Source: Ignelater luminosus (lineage: Eukaryota > Arthropoda > Insecta > Coleoptera > Elateridae). Taken from it: 64,000 bases of DNA. Below, in pieces: positions 34,885-45,739 of this stretch. The stretch spans positions 10,334-74,333 of the forward strand of contig VTPC01090672.1 in NCBI GenBank assembly GCA_011009095.1, in the 5' to 3' direction. The number at the start of each line of letters is the position of its first letter. Positions within the stretch are counted from its first letter, which is position 1. Under the pieces are notes generated by a model. The model was not told the origin of the DNA and searched no databases. It saw only the letters and a program-made list of their open reading frames with translations. Made by a program: the position numbers and the translations under genes.

Positions 34885-37080
34885 ACACCAATAGTCACCC
34901 ATGTTTTGTTGGCATGGTGGCCAAAATGCAGCTATGGTGGCACTGCGCAATCTGCTTCTCTTTGACTTTTAAGTAAAAAAGGAAGCGGCTTTTGCAGGGT
35001 CGTGCCGATGCAAGATTTTTTCGTAGACTTTCTCAGTTGTATCCCTCTATACTAATAAATTCATTTCAAAACCAACGGATTATTGAAATTCTTGATCTGT
35101 CAGTTTAGATCCAGTTTCCAAGCAATTAAGATTTAAAGAGTCGATGTTGTTTACTTTCAACTGTTTCCTATAGTACGTTTTATATTACCCCCATCCCCCC
35201 TCTGTGTAATTGTATTTTTTCAAAACTGCCACTATCCATATGTAGATTGAATATTATTTATTTCTAAATTTCTTAAATGAAAAGCCTACCATTTGTTATT
35301 AAGATACGTGTTTCATCATTTGTTAAACAATTGAGGGCGTAAATCTTGTAAAGTATATTATAACTAAAAACAGAGCCTTGGAAATTAAAAAACTGCCCTT
35401 TCTGTTTTTCGTGGACACCTATAAGAGAAGCGTTCTTCGGATTTTAAAAATACCGCCTTTTCGATTTGCTACCCTTGTACTATGAACAACCAGCATACCT
35501 TCAAACTTACAAGCGGCGGTACTGCTCTTCAAAAATGCTATTAATTGGTACAACCAGCGGACTATAAGAAATATGAACCTTATAATGGCTCTAGAAATTC
35601 GAAATGTTGTTGGGGTTCTAAAGCATGATCCGTTTTTTCAGATATCTGAAAAACTAAATCGGATATTCAAATTTTGATTTTGCAACAACAAAAATCGCCC
35701 AACTTTCTTCTTATTAAACAAAAAGAAGAATTTGATTATTAGACTTTGCACTGTGCGGCGCCTGTTCTAAGTACGTCACCCCAGGCTTCAGCCTAATGCA
35801 GCCTATTGGATATTATGGTCCTGGTTGTTTGGAATTTACTAATTTTTGCATTTACAGGTTCACTTGTCTCATGCCGTATGCAACCAAGGTCCAAGAGGGT
35901 TGAAAACTACGTTTTTAATCTGAATTTCGTGCATGCCAATTTGGAATGTCTTATTCATGCGTGTAGGATAGGTTACTCGCCTGGAAAACCTGTGATCGCT
36001 TCAGCTTGTTGTATGGTTTTAACAAGATTAGCTTTGCATTAACTTGGTATAGCCATTAAGTTAATTATGCGGTAATACATAATACACTTTACATACCGTG
36101 AACGCTGACTGCGCGTGACATGGGCTTCAATGTGCGGCAGGTCTACGTATTTTCCTATTTGCTAAATGTACATGGGCAAGAATGTTTATATTAACTAATT
36201 GCTAAAATTCGTAAATCTGATTGACAGAGCTGTTAGATATGTTTATTTATAAAGATCTTTAGTTCATTCAACGAAACTCACAGAACACCGTAAGTTACGG
36301 GTTGGGACTCTTAGTGAGGAAAACCCAATTGGACATCCAAGCGATCTAAATGTCATAATTTGAAGAAAAAGATGAAGTTGCAGCACATTTAATTTATTAG
36401 GAAATGTCATGCATAGCTTTTCCACGGCCAACCTTGAGTACAGAGTACACCCTATACATATAACCAGATACTCATAAGATACTTGTGAATTGAAGCTGGT
36501 TTGAGAAAGTCTATAAACTCTTCAAATTTTGGCCGAACCCAGCAAGATGACTTTGTTGTGGGTACTAAACCTTAACGGCATTGAAACCAACAAAACTTCC
36601 TACTTGGTGCTCTAGATTAATTTTTCTCACACTATGCTCTGTGAAAATAAAAGATTACCAAAGAACCTTTTTGGCGAAGAAGCAAAAAGACTTAATTGAT
36701 GCGTTTGCAAAAATCTTGAGCAAATATCTAAATGTACTATATCTCAAAGAACTATATGTTCATTGACTCCGACCTATTACGAGATACTGAACTTACGATA
36801 CGATACGACTCATCGATATCGAAAGACTCGAAACGATACGGATTTTCAGGTATCTAGTTTTGTTATCATCAATTTCACGAGACCACAAAATCTGTCTTCA
36901 AAATACGTCAAGTCCTGATAGATCTTTACCTCTCCTAAATGCGAGCTTCAGCCGGGCCGCGCAAAACCTCTATAAAGAAATCCGGTCTGTCCACGATGCT
37001 GTACAAAAGTCCTCTTCGGTTTAATATGAAAATAATCCATTTGTCCGGGTCAGTACGAAAATTACTTTTGTCCAAGACAG
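34885..37080. other. No recognised gene
   Basis: Mixed AT-rich DNA. The open stretch 35806-36042 codes for an unrecognised peptide with a hydrophobic start. 36790-36835 holds repeated CGATACGATACG-like words. I see no domain motif. Confidence 0.5.
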
Positions 37081-37084
37081 TACT

Positions 37085-37345
37085 AAAAAAGGGCTAGGTC
37101 CGGTGCAGCACGAAAACGTCCTTGTCGGATAACTACAGAAATAATGGCGCGAAAAGCCCGATCGATCTGATGAGCTCGAGAGGCCCAAATGACCCAAACA
37201 GGCGCAAACGGCTCGACAAATCGGAGAAACCCGAACGAGACGATAGATCTGAGCGGCCTAAACGGCCCGACAGGCCTGAACGACTTAAGAGCCCTGAGCG
37301 GCCTTACAGACCTAAATGGCTTTGGCAGCTATAAAAAAATCGAAG
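37085..37345 (-). repeat. Copy of the GC-rich hAT-like interior repeat
   Basis: The words GGCCCGACAGGCCTGAACG, CGAAAAGCCCGATCGATC and GAGCGGCCTAAACGGCCC are the reverse complement of the unit vocabulary at 28.3-29.1 kb. About two diverged units are present. Clear TIRs were not found, so the element boundary is unknown. The frames here read as arginine/proline/glutamate-rich low complexity and are not genes. Confidence 0.65.
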
Positions 37346-37519
37346 TGGGTATTTTGCCTCGTTTCCCATATACTGCGCAGTCCTGAGTTCTCTTCCTCAG
37401 ATTATTATTTCGTTGGACCACTGAAAGACTTTTTGAGCGATCAAAAATTCAAGATTATTAAATCATGACTTCCTGAGGTTACTACAGCTGTGTACGATTA
37501 AATAGGTACATACTAAACA

Positions 37520-37606
37520 AATGAAAACTTTATTGAAAGTGGTATTCAGAGGCTTCCACGTTGGCGGAAGTGTTTTGCAGTCGATGAAGATTACGTTAAA
37601 GAGTAG
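37520..37606 (+). pseudogene. Mariner-like transposase C-terminus
   Basis: The plus strand reads SGIQRLPRWRKCFAVDEDYV followed by KE and a stop at 37604-37606. It matches the conserved end of mariner-type transposases (a GI..LP.RW.KC....G.Y pattern). Nothing upstream can be recognised as the rest of the protein. The preceding sequence is the unrelated GC-rich repeat, so the copy is truncated. Confidence 0.5.
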
Positions 37607-37609
37607 ACA

Positions 37610-38740
37610 AATTCTTGTTTGTATTTGAGCCCCCTTAGTATTATTTCAGCTAAAGAACAAACCATAGCACGTGAAAAAAAGTATGATGAAAACCGAGAAG
37701 GTCGAAACTGACCAAGGCGTACACGGATTTGTTGCCATCTGGACAATCTTTCACAAGGGCCATCTTGTTTATTTCGGAGCTTGAAGAGGCCGAGAAAAAC
37801 GAAACTTTCATATTTGCTTCGGAGACGATAGGAAATCTCTTTATGGGTGCCAGCCCAAAATCAACCTTTGTTTAAGGGTGCTGATATGCTTTGAACCGGC
37901 CTTGATAGTGTGTCTGTTCAGATCTCGCTTGATGTTTTCTGTTTTAGGTTACAAAACCTGGAAACAAACCTCTTAAACACCACGTTTGTGTCAAAAACTA
38001 GAACTAGAATTTGTACGCTGGGAACCTAGAAGAGGAAGAGGAGGTTGGCATTATGTAAGATTAATAAGTGTAGGATTTATTATAATCATTTAATATTGAG
38101 GCTTTGTGGACTATTAGAATATTAGAAACTCAAACAAAGAGGGTACAAGAAGATGCTTTGAGTTGATCTAGAACTAGAACGGGGAGGACCTTCAAGGTTT
38201 TTTAAAACAACTCAAACTTGTACAGTTTCGTTACAGTGTTTGCTTTATGAAGGCAACTCTAAAGAATTAAAAAGTTTTCATATATTGGAAGAATTCTGAA
38301 TAGTGCGCATACTTTCTCTGAGGAATGACAGCGCTGAACATGCCAACCACGCTATAAACAAAACTCTTCTGGCAGGAATGAAAAAAGCAGGGGTATAAAG
38401 GTATATAGACTGAGAATGGAAAAATTAATCTGTCGTGACGATGGCGAGAGTTCTTACTTTTTGGTAAGTTTGGTTGTTTAAATAATTCGGCAACTAAAGC
38501 AGTGTGTTGTCGATGCAGCCAGATATTAAAGATGATGACGACCTTAGGGGAGAGCCAATTGCAACTTTACAGACTCGTTGATAAAGTTTAAAACAGAAAG
38601 ATGGTTTTAATGCATTCTTCTATTACTAAAGTTATCAAATTTTCCATCTTGACTCAAAAGCTTGCAGATGATGATCAGGAATCGTGAATATGAAATTTAG
38701 CAAAGAAAAAAACCACACCGAGAGTGATAAAAGATTTCTC
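37610..38740. other. Unassigned, probably decayed repeat
   Basis: 37855-37910 and 39545-39600 share a diverged direct-repeat segment (AATC-TTTG-TTAAGGG followed by GATATGCTT-like sequence). I could not read a protein here. Confidence 0.4.
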
Positions 38741-38744
38741 AGTC

Positions 38745-38930
38745 TAAAAACGACTTTAGATATCAACTGAACAAGATGTGTAGAATTTGGAGAGTATGAA
38801 GGGCTTTTTTTCTGTATAACCCTTCAGGACATCAAGTCATGTTAAAAATTTTATTACGTTGACAATCGGTCAAAGAGGAATATCAGCTTTGAGTGTTTCT
38901 GGAATACTGTATAGCCTTAGTGGCTTTATT
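38745..38930 (-). pseudogene. Penelope-like reverse transcriptase patch
   Basis: The minus strand reads PLRLYSIPETLKADIPL, a TGA, then PIVNVI. Penelope-like elements have LYGLPKIHKxxxPLRPIVxxI at this point, so the TGA stands where the arginine codon should be. Such a change is what decay of CGA at a CpG would give. The later part (LKGYTEKKPF) fits weakly. No GIY-YIG endonuclease was found. Confidence 0.45.
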
Positions 38931-38934
38931 GCAT

Positions 38935-41200
38935 ACGACATTACTTGAAGATTTGATGAGCAAAATTATCTTCTGTTCAGTCTTAGAGGAGCGATTCTTT
39001 TTTGCAACAGATAAGTAATTTTCTCTACAAAATGTGATCGGTTAAGAATCTTTCGTCTTTGGATGTATTAAATAATAAAAGTTTTGCCAAACGAAGACTT
39101 GACTTTTTCCATTCTGACTAATTTTACCCCCTCTTTTATAGATGTCTTTGTAATCAAAATCTAACTGCATTCACGATGTCTTCTGTAGTGATTTTTTTGG
39201 GCATTACATCGATAGTAGAGATGCAGAAAATTTAGGAATAACTTTGTGATCCCAACAAGGCTTGGATTTCTTGTGAAAAAGCTTACCAAAAGTTAGTGTT
39301 GTTTAGATGACATCTAAAATTTTCACAGAAAGAAATTTAAACATTGTTGGGATCACAACAATATCTCTTGATTTCTCACACTCAAACACAACATTTCTAT
39401 CATCGCAGTTAACAGACAGGAACTCAAGAAGTATGGGAATAAAAAAAATGTGGAAATTGACAGCTTTGGAATGAGCTGATGCTGATTTCGGCTATCAAAT
39501 CTTATTTGGCCTGCTGTTCGTTAAAGGGCATCAAAGTTGCTTCAGGATTCAAGGGCGTAAGAACAATCTTTGCTTAAGGGCACCGACATGCTTCGAGCCA
39601 TCACTATTTATTATAAAGTAAAAAAAGTGCTTAGAAGCTCGCAAACTATTTTATTAGATAGAAATCCACTACTTGATAAAGCCTTAAAACTGTCCAGACA
39701 GAAATGAAGAAAGGAGTTTCATATTTCATATTATTGCCTTTTTAATACCTGCAATTGTACCTACTTAGATGATCTTGTAAGGAACATCAAATAAATTGAT
39801 TGCTCACATACACCGGATACTATCCTGTAAAAATTTGAGACCAGGAAGAAAAGAAAAACGCCTTCTGCCGAAAAACAATGTTTCAGGCAGGTTGGCTATG
39901 ATTATCTTTAAATTACAGTTTTCCCGCCATTTCATTTATTGATCTTGTATTTTTTTTGTTTCTGTAAGCAGAAAGAAGTTTATTGGTGTATTGTTTCTGC
40001 TATTAGAAGTCATAACAAAACAAAAACTGTTTACATAAAATAATATTATGGACTGTTTATCACAACATTTACGCGTTACTAAAATGCAATGTTTTTATCA
40101 AATGCATTTATAAAAATGATTTAAAAAATTTCAACCATAATCTCTTTATTAATTATAAAGTTGTTTATTTAGATTACACAAAAAATAATTTGTAACCGAG
40201 ATAAATACAAACATTTCTAATGATGATATCCTATACCGTATTTACTTTGATAGTGTCGAAATCGTGTGTGAGGTGCCTTTGTTTGTTTATCATTCTATTT
40301 AGTGCAGATAATTGCAGATGATGAGTAATGAGAAGTGACTGTACAAAAAATATGATTTTTAATTTTCTATTATAAAAGAATCATAAATGGAATACAGAAA
40401 GATTCTAAAATAATAAAATTTTGATTTTCTTAAATGGTTATTGTATATTTTCATAAAATCCAATGTGTATTTCTAGGTTTAGGTTAAACTGCAATGTAAA
40501 TATCTAACATTAACATATAAATGTCAAGCTAACCGTGAGCTACATTTGTGGTAGGGCAAAACTTGCAGAACTTTGCCTACAGAGTGCATCACGGAGCTGC
40601 AATTGCACACACAAGACATGCGCATGTTTCAATTCTGTTCGCAAGTTTTGTTAGGAGGCACATTAGTGTTTTAGATACATTTTAAAGTGTGTTTCTTCTT
40701 CGTAGCCTTTTTGTATTTTTTATAGGGAGGGTGTATTAAAATCTATTGATTTATTATTTGTTTGTGTTTATTGCTATATTTCAGATAACTTGAACGAAGA
40801 TTATTAGAATTATCTTTTTAACTTTTTTTTATAAAAGAAATGTGTATCTTTGGCGGCTCCTAAATATATTAATTAGAATTAATTAGAATTAATCACAATT
40901 AATTATATAATTAATGACAGGCATATTTCTTTGTGTAATTGTCTATTCAAACTTGACTATTTTTAAATGAATGCTGGTTATTATGCAAATCCTACATTTT
41001 AAGACCAATAAATGAAACTCATTAAACTTCTTTGAAATTATACCCGTGTTCGATCTTACTGCTGTTGTGTAACTTTGAACTTTTATTATAAAGCTATTTT
41101 TAAAAATCCAAAAGAGTATGAATGTGAAAAACGATAATGATATCTCTGATAATTTATTTTAATACAAGAACACAAGAGGCTTATTTTTTGTTATAGATGT
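38935..41200. other. Unassigned DNA, then AT-rich stretch
   Basis: 38935-39640 may be the upstream part of the Penelope-like relic on the minus strand, but it is too eroded to read. A short palindromic pair with GTGATCCCAACAAGG / TTGTTGGGATCACAA lies at 39249-39265 and 39345-39360. 39650-41200 is very AT-rich without features. Confidence 0.45.
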
Positions 41201-41203
41201 GTA

Positions 41204-42504
41204 GGATGTTTCAAATCCAAGCTTAAGCATGGAAATTTCGCTTATTATAAGAGACAGAGCATAAATGATAAAAAATGCAAAATCGCTGTTTAGATTTTTC
41301 GCCTCTAGCTTCCTCATCATAACGAATTCTAAAGATCTAATAAAACATTCTTACGGCAGTGTCTTATTACTAATTACCTCAGATTGTCAAAATTGTTGAT
41401 CGACGCGACGTTTCAGTTTCGTGGAACCACACTCAGGTTCATTTTTTTAACGGCCGCCATATTTGATAAGACATTAACAAATCAAGTAGGCCATGCTTGT
41501 TGTAGTTTTAATTTATGAGAGAAAACATATTGAACAATTGAATGTTTTTTTTTTCTTTTAATAGAAACTTGTAGATGATACAGAATATTACATATTTTAT
41601 GCTTTCTATATTTCAAGATTTTATTTCTTTAAATATCTTTCGAATCAGCAGTTACCATAATAGGAATTCAAAATAAAATTTGTATTTTTACTTCTTATTC
41701 ATTATAAAAACTGAACATAAACCTTACAATTTTTTAAATTTTTTATACGATTATCTAGTATGGAAAAAGCAAACAAACACAGTTCAAAGTATCACAAAAA
41801 TGCATTAAAATTAGAAAAAGAAAAACTGAAACTACAATGATGAAAGTTACCATTTGTTACGACCGCAGACAATTGATACAAAGTTTGACGTCTACACCTA
41901 AATTTACATTTCTCTGTAAATTATTGGTAAGAAGATATTTAAAGAAATAAAATTTTCAAACTTAAAGAATACGAAATATATAATATTATCATTCAGAAAA
42001 GAAGCTTTCAATTGTTCTATATGTCTTCTCGCATAAATGAAAAAAAAAATAATAAAAAACGTGACCTACTTAATCTACTATAACTGTTTACCAATTTTAT
42101 TTTATATTTCCTTTGTAAATCAAGTTAGCCCTAGGATGTTTAATATTATTGTAAACAACATGTAAAACCCTATCAAATGATGCCAATATCAAGTATGGCG
42201 GCCATAAGAAAAAAATGAACCTGGTAATGGTTCCGCGAAACCGAAACGTCGGTCGATAATTTTGACAATTTAAAGTTATTAGTAATAAAAGACTGCTTTA
42301 AGAATGTTTTATTAGATTTTTAAAATTATCCATAATAAGCTAGCTAGAAACTAAAAACCTAAACGGTCATTTTGTTTTTTATTGATCATAAATCGAAAAC
42401 AAAAGAAGTTAGCTTAAATTTCTTTCTAGATTATTAAGTAAACCTATACTCTATCTCGTATAATAAGCGAGATCTCCATGATTAAGCTCGAATTTGAAAC
42501 ACCC
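41204..42504. mobile_element. 1.3-kb element with ~300-bp terminal inverted repeats
   Basis: The left end starts GGATGTTTCAAATCCAAGCT and the reverse complement of the right end starts GGGTGTTTCAAATTCGAGCT. The similarity continues inward for about 270-320 bp through TCTCGCTTATTATA, CTAATAAAACATTCTTA, AATTGTCAAAATT, a GACGTTTC-GTTTCG block and TTTTTAACGGCCGCCATA. TA stands on both sides (41202-41203 and 42505-42506), consistent with a TA target duplication as in mariner-type elements. The centre is AT-rich and non-coding, so this is a non-autonomous foldback or MITE-like element. Superfamily is an inference from the TA alone. Confidence 0.75.
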
Positions 42505-42509
42505 TATAG

Positions 42510-43265
42510 TACTCTGTGTTTTTCTACGTATTCGTGGAGTTTTCACATTACTGTCTTAAATCTTCAAGCCAACTTCATTGGTGTGAACGAAACTTAGCGT
42601 TCTTGAAAACTGTCACTACAAGTTTTCATTGGGTCATTAGCAGAGAATCTATTAACCGCATATTTAAAATTCCACAGTCACTCATAATTTCAGTTGGGAA
42701 CAAAATTTTATTTTTTTATTGCAAGTCTTAGCGTCCAGTAGAAAGAGGCTTTCTTCTTCTTCTTCTAACAATATATGGTTTGATATGTTTATTTTTAAAA
42801 ATGCCGCAGCTATCGCCCAAAAACATGCGTGACACCCAAGATTTTAAAATTTAAACATACTAGGCTGCGAAAACAAAAAAGAACGAAATATTACAGAGAC
42901 AAATTCCATATTCTAAACGTTCTAATTGACATTAACAGGGATGAAGCTAAGCAATCAACAAGAGAAAATTATGAAAGAGCAAATTTTCTTTTTAGTTTCT
43001 TTTGAATTTTTTTTAATTAGTTATTTTAAATTCAAACAAAAATCAAAGGGTCTTTTACAAAATTTGTTCTATTTATTTAGGGTGTTGTTACAAAAATTAT
43101 TTGAACTGTTTTACATTGTTTCTTCTCAATTCTCCTCGTAAGTGATTTGCCCACAGTTGAAAAAAGCATGGGTGCCCATGAAAACAAAAGTAGTTATTTA
43201 TTCTATTCTGCACCTTAAAGCAATTTGTCAAATATTCAAACTCGTAACCAAACCAACTTAATAGT
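42510..43265. other. No recognised gene
   Basis: Short frames at 42516 and 42926 look random and AT-driven; no motif is visible. Confidence 0.55.
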
Positions 43266-43267
43266 GG

Positions 43268-44290
43268 TTGCGCTTATAGGCCTGCACGAAGCGAGTTTTT
43301 TAGTTGGGCACAGGCCACATTTTAAATTTTTATTGGGCTTTTCGAGACTATGTCAGATTAATCGAGACTTCCGGACCTCTCAGTCTTTCAGGCAGAATTT
43401 CTGGGAACAAACTTGACGCTGCCCGAGAGAAACTCGGTAACTTCTTGAAGGGCCCGACAGACCCGAGAGATACGAACGCCAGACAGAGAAACCCAAAAGG
43501 CCGAAAAGTTCAAAAGGCCCAACGGTACGACATCCCGAGACGTCCAAACGACCCGACAGACCCGAGAAGCTTGAGGGGCTGAGAAGTCCAAAAGGATCGA
43601 CAGGTCCGTACGGCCCGACAGACCTGTATGGCCCGATAGGACCAAAAGATCAGACAGACCCGGAAAGCCCAAAGGGCCGAGAAGTCGAAAAGGTCCGACG
43701 GTACGACACTTCGAGACGTCCAAACGATTAGAGATCGAGAGGCCCCTACAGTTCAACAGACCAGTATGGCTCGATACGGCCGAAAGATCAGACCCTGAAA
43801 GCCCGCAGGGCCAAGAAATCCAAAAGGCCCGATGGTACGACGTTCCGAGACGTCCAGACAGAGCTGAGAAGCCCGAAAGGCTGAGAAGTCCAAAATCACC
43901 GACAGGCCCATATGGCCTGACAGACCCGGATAGCCCAACACGCTTCAACTGTTCGAAACGACTCGATTGACCGGGTGTTATTTTCATACTGAACCAAAGC
44001 GAAGCAGTACGAAACTGCACCGCAACTTGGTCAGGCATTTGCAAAACGGGACTCAAAGTTCGGGCTTAGGTTGGGCCGGGCTGCAGTTTAAAAGTTACGT
44101 GGGGTGAATCAGGCTGTTTAGACCTGTCGCTTTTTTCGAGCCTCTAGAGCCGTTCGGGCCACTTGGCCCTGTCGGGCTTGTTAAGCCTCTCTGGCCTGCT
44201 AGATATTCGGCCCTCTCGGGCTTTTCGGACTGATTACCGAAGTTACCAGGCTTTTTTGAACCGCGTCAAGTCTAACCTTAGTTGGGTCTA
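43268..44290. repeat. Rearranged copy of the hAT-like tandem-repeat family
   Basis: The left end has TATAGGCCTGCACGAAGCGA, close to the terminal repeat at 28239, followed by ATTTTTATTGGGCTTTTCG as in that element. Between 43420 and 43960 the GC-rich units run in the opposite orientation (CCAAAAGGCCC, CCGACAGACCCGAGA, ACGACA-CCGAGACGTCCA). From 44090 to 44280 they run forward again. Units recur at roughly 130-180 bp. No matching right terminus or duplication was found. The 222-codon minus-strand frame is repeat-driven and not a gene. Confidence 0.65.
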
Positions 44291-44564
44291 ATGGTGCTGG
44301 CAAAGTTTTGGGTATCTTGAATTTTCATGCAGTGAAGGTATCGAGGGTTGTGTCGTACTCCAACGATTATAAACGGTGACAGGAATATGGTATAGTCCTA
44401 GGGATAACTGCATTAGGGCCTTGCATTCCAGCCTTATGGTTCTCAAAATTGCATTCTTTATTCGGTGGGGTTTATTAAAAAGAGCTCATTGGATCTATGA
44501 TAAAATGAAAAGTCGAAAAACACTTTCTTAACATCGGATATTCTCAGATACCAAGCGACCTCTT

Positions 44565-45010
44565 TGAGTATTGAGCCTTATAGCGGTAAATGGGACTGTG
44601 TCGGTACAAACTTTTATTTCTCTTATATTCGCGGGATCTGACATGATTAATAATAGACTGAGTAAAATCCCGATGATGAGAGCTGTGATGCAGCCTTTAT
44701 TCAAGAAACTTGAACCTACAAGTGGTCTTGGTAAGGTAGGTGGTGAACCAATTTATGGTGGTACACATGAAACTCCCATAGTATGCATACTTGTAAACAG
44801 GGTAATTAAAGCTAGCTCTAACAGATCTATGTTCTAAAGATCCGTCAGTTGCCATTATCAAAACAGTGAAAAGACCGAACGGTTCTGTCGTTAGGTCCTT
44901 GGGTTTGAGTTCAACGTTTGAAGGATTAGCCTTCAAGTCTATGGGTGGTATCTGCATTTGCATGTTAGATGGAGAGCATGGTGAAGGTTTCAAGAAAAAT
45001 TAAATATAAT
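44565..45010 (+). pseudogene. R1/I-group LINE endonuclease fragment
   Basis: The frame from 44571 contains GKVGGEPIYGG and HETPIVCILVNRVIKASSN, then a TAA. After a frame change come DPSVAIIKTVKRPNGSVV and an unresolved end. LINE endonucleases of the R1/I group have a (G)RPRACILVN..IKA..L..F.S.DLVAVKI pattern here, and the order fits. The catalytic residues near the start of the domain cannot be identified. It may be the missing front part of the family seen at 8.9-10.3 and 62.1-62.9 kb, but it is not contiguous with either. Confidence 0.45.
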
Positions 45011-45059
45011 AGTTAAACATCGAAAATAGTCTCCCTTTGTTACGTGCACTAAGCAGGGA

Positions 45060-45480
45060 GTTATTGACATTATAGCTAGTAGCTTTATTAAAAAGTGAAG
45101 AATGTCTGATGAAGAAAGTTGTTTAGATCACAGACACATCCGCTATGTTATAATAAAACTTCAGGAAAAAAGGATGGTGTATTGCAACACCTAGAAAAAA
45201 TGCTTGGAACTCTTTCAAGACAGACATTAATTAGGATCTTCAGAATAATAATATTAAGGATAGATAAAGTGTTGAAGTTGCTTTAGGGCAAATAGAGAAG
45301 GCCATCATTGCAAACAACGGAAACTATTTTCAAATAGAAAGCAATGTAAACAGGCTATTATAAAGGCAAAACTAAATACATAAAGAAGGTACTTTGAAGA
45401 GGTTGATAGTATATGTTCTAGACTTTCAAAAGAAAAGCACAAAAACATATATTTGATAAGCATTAAATCTCAGGAGCGAC
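45060..45480 (+). other. Possible linker of the R1/I-group LINE
   Basis: Reads VEVALGQIEKAIIANNGNYF and lysine-rich, stop-filled sequence of the kind found between endonuclease and polymerase in R1/I-group LINEs. The match is compositional and weak. Confidence 0.25.
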
Positions 45481-45589
45481 TCGAGATTTCCTAGAAGTGA
45501 CCGAATCAGCCCTAGCTTCTATCTGGCTACGGGCTTGCAGATATCTATTTATAACAAGACGGCGAGCAGCTCATAATACCATAGACTAG

Positions 45590-45735
45590 TGACTTGGCTC
45601 CAAAGTTTCCAAATCTATCAGTTTTAGATTTTTTTCTGTTGGAATATTTAATATCAGAAATTCATAGGAATAGATGTAGCACCCAGAACGTGTGGGCAAA
45701 TACGATAATGGTTGAGTTTTCTAAATAAATTGCTA
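45590..45735 (+). pseudogene. Mariner-like transposase fragment (end of DDE domain)
   Basis: The plus strand reads LAPKFPNLSVLDFFLLEYLI and SEIHRNRCSTQNVWANTIM. It matches the WPPRSPDLTPLDFFLWGYLKxKVYxNRPxTxEELKxNI block of Tc1/mariner transposases. The aspartates of SPDL and LDFF are the usual landmarks; the first is changed to N here. Upstream (45480-45590) is too eroded to read. No inverted repeats were found. Confidence 0.6.
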
Positions 45736-45739
45736 AAAC

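Noticed and set aside
34553-34976. Plus-strand frames of 108-118 codons over the second RTE copy
   Set aside because: Antisense shadows of the LINE C-terminal region, same composition as those at 2040-2730.
37855-39600. Direct repeats at 37855-37910 and 39545-39600 considered as LTRs
   Set aside because: Similarity covers only about 50 bp, with no TG...CA ends or primer-binding site between them.
43388-44056. 222-codon minus-strand frame, the longest in the window
   Set aside because: It lies wholly in the rearranged GC-rich repeat, has the same periodic composition, and shows no domain.
45360-45480. Possible continuation of the R1/I-group LINE into polymerase
   Set aside because: Too many stops and no polymerase motif; only the linker-like part is mentioned, at low confidence.
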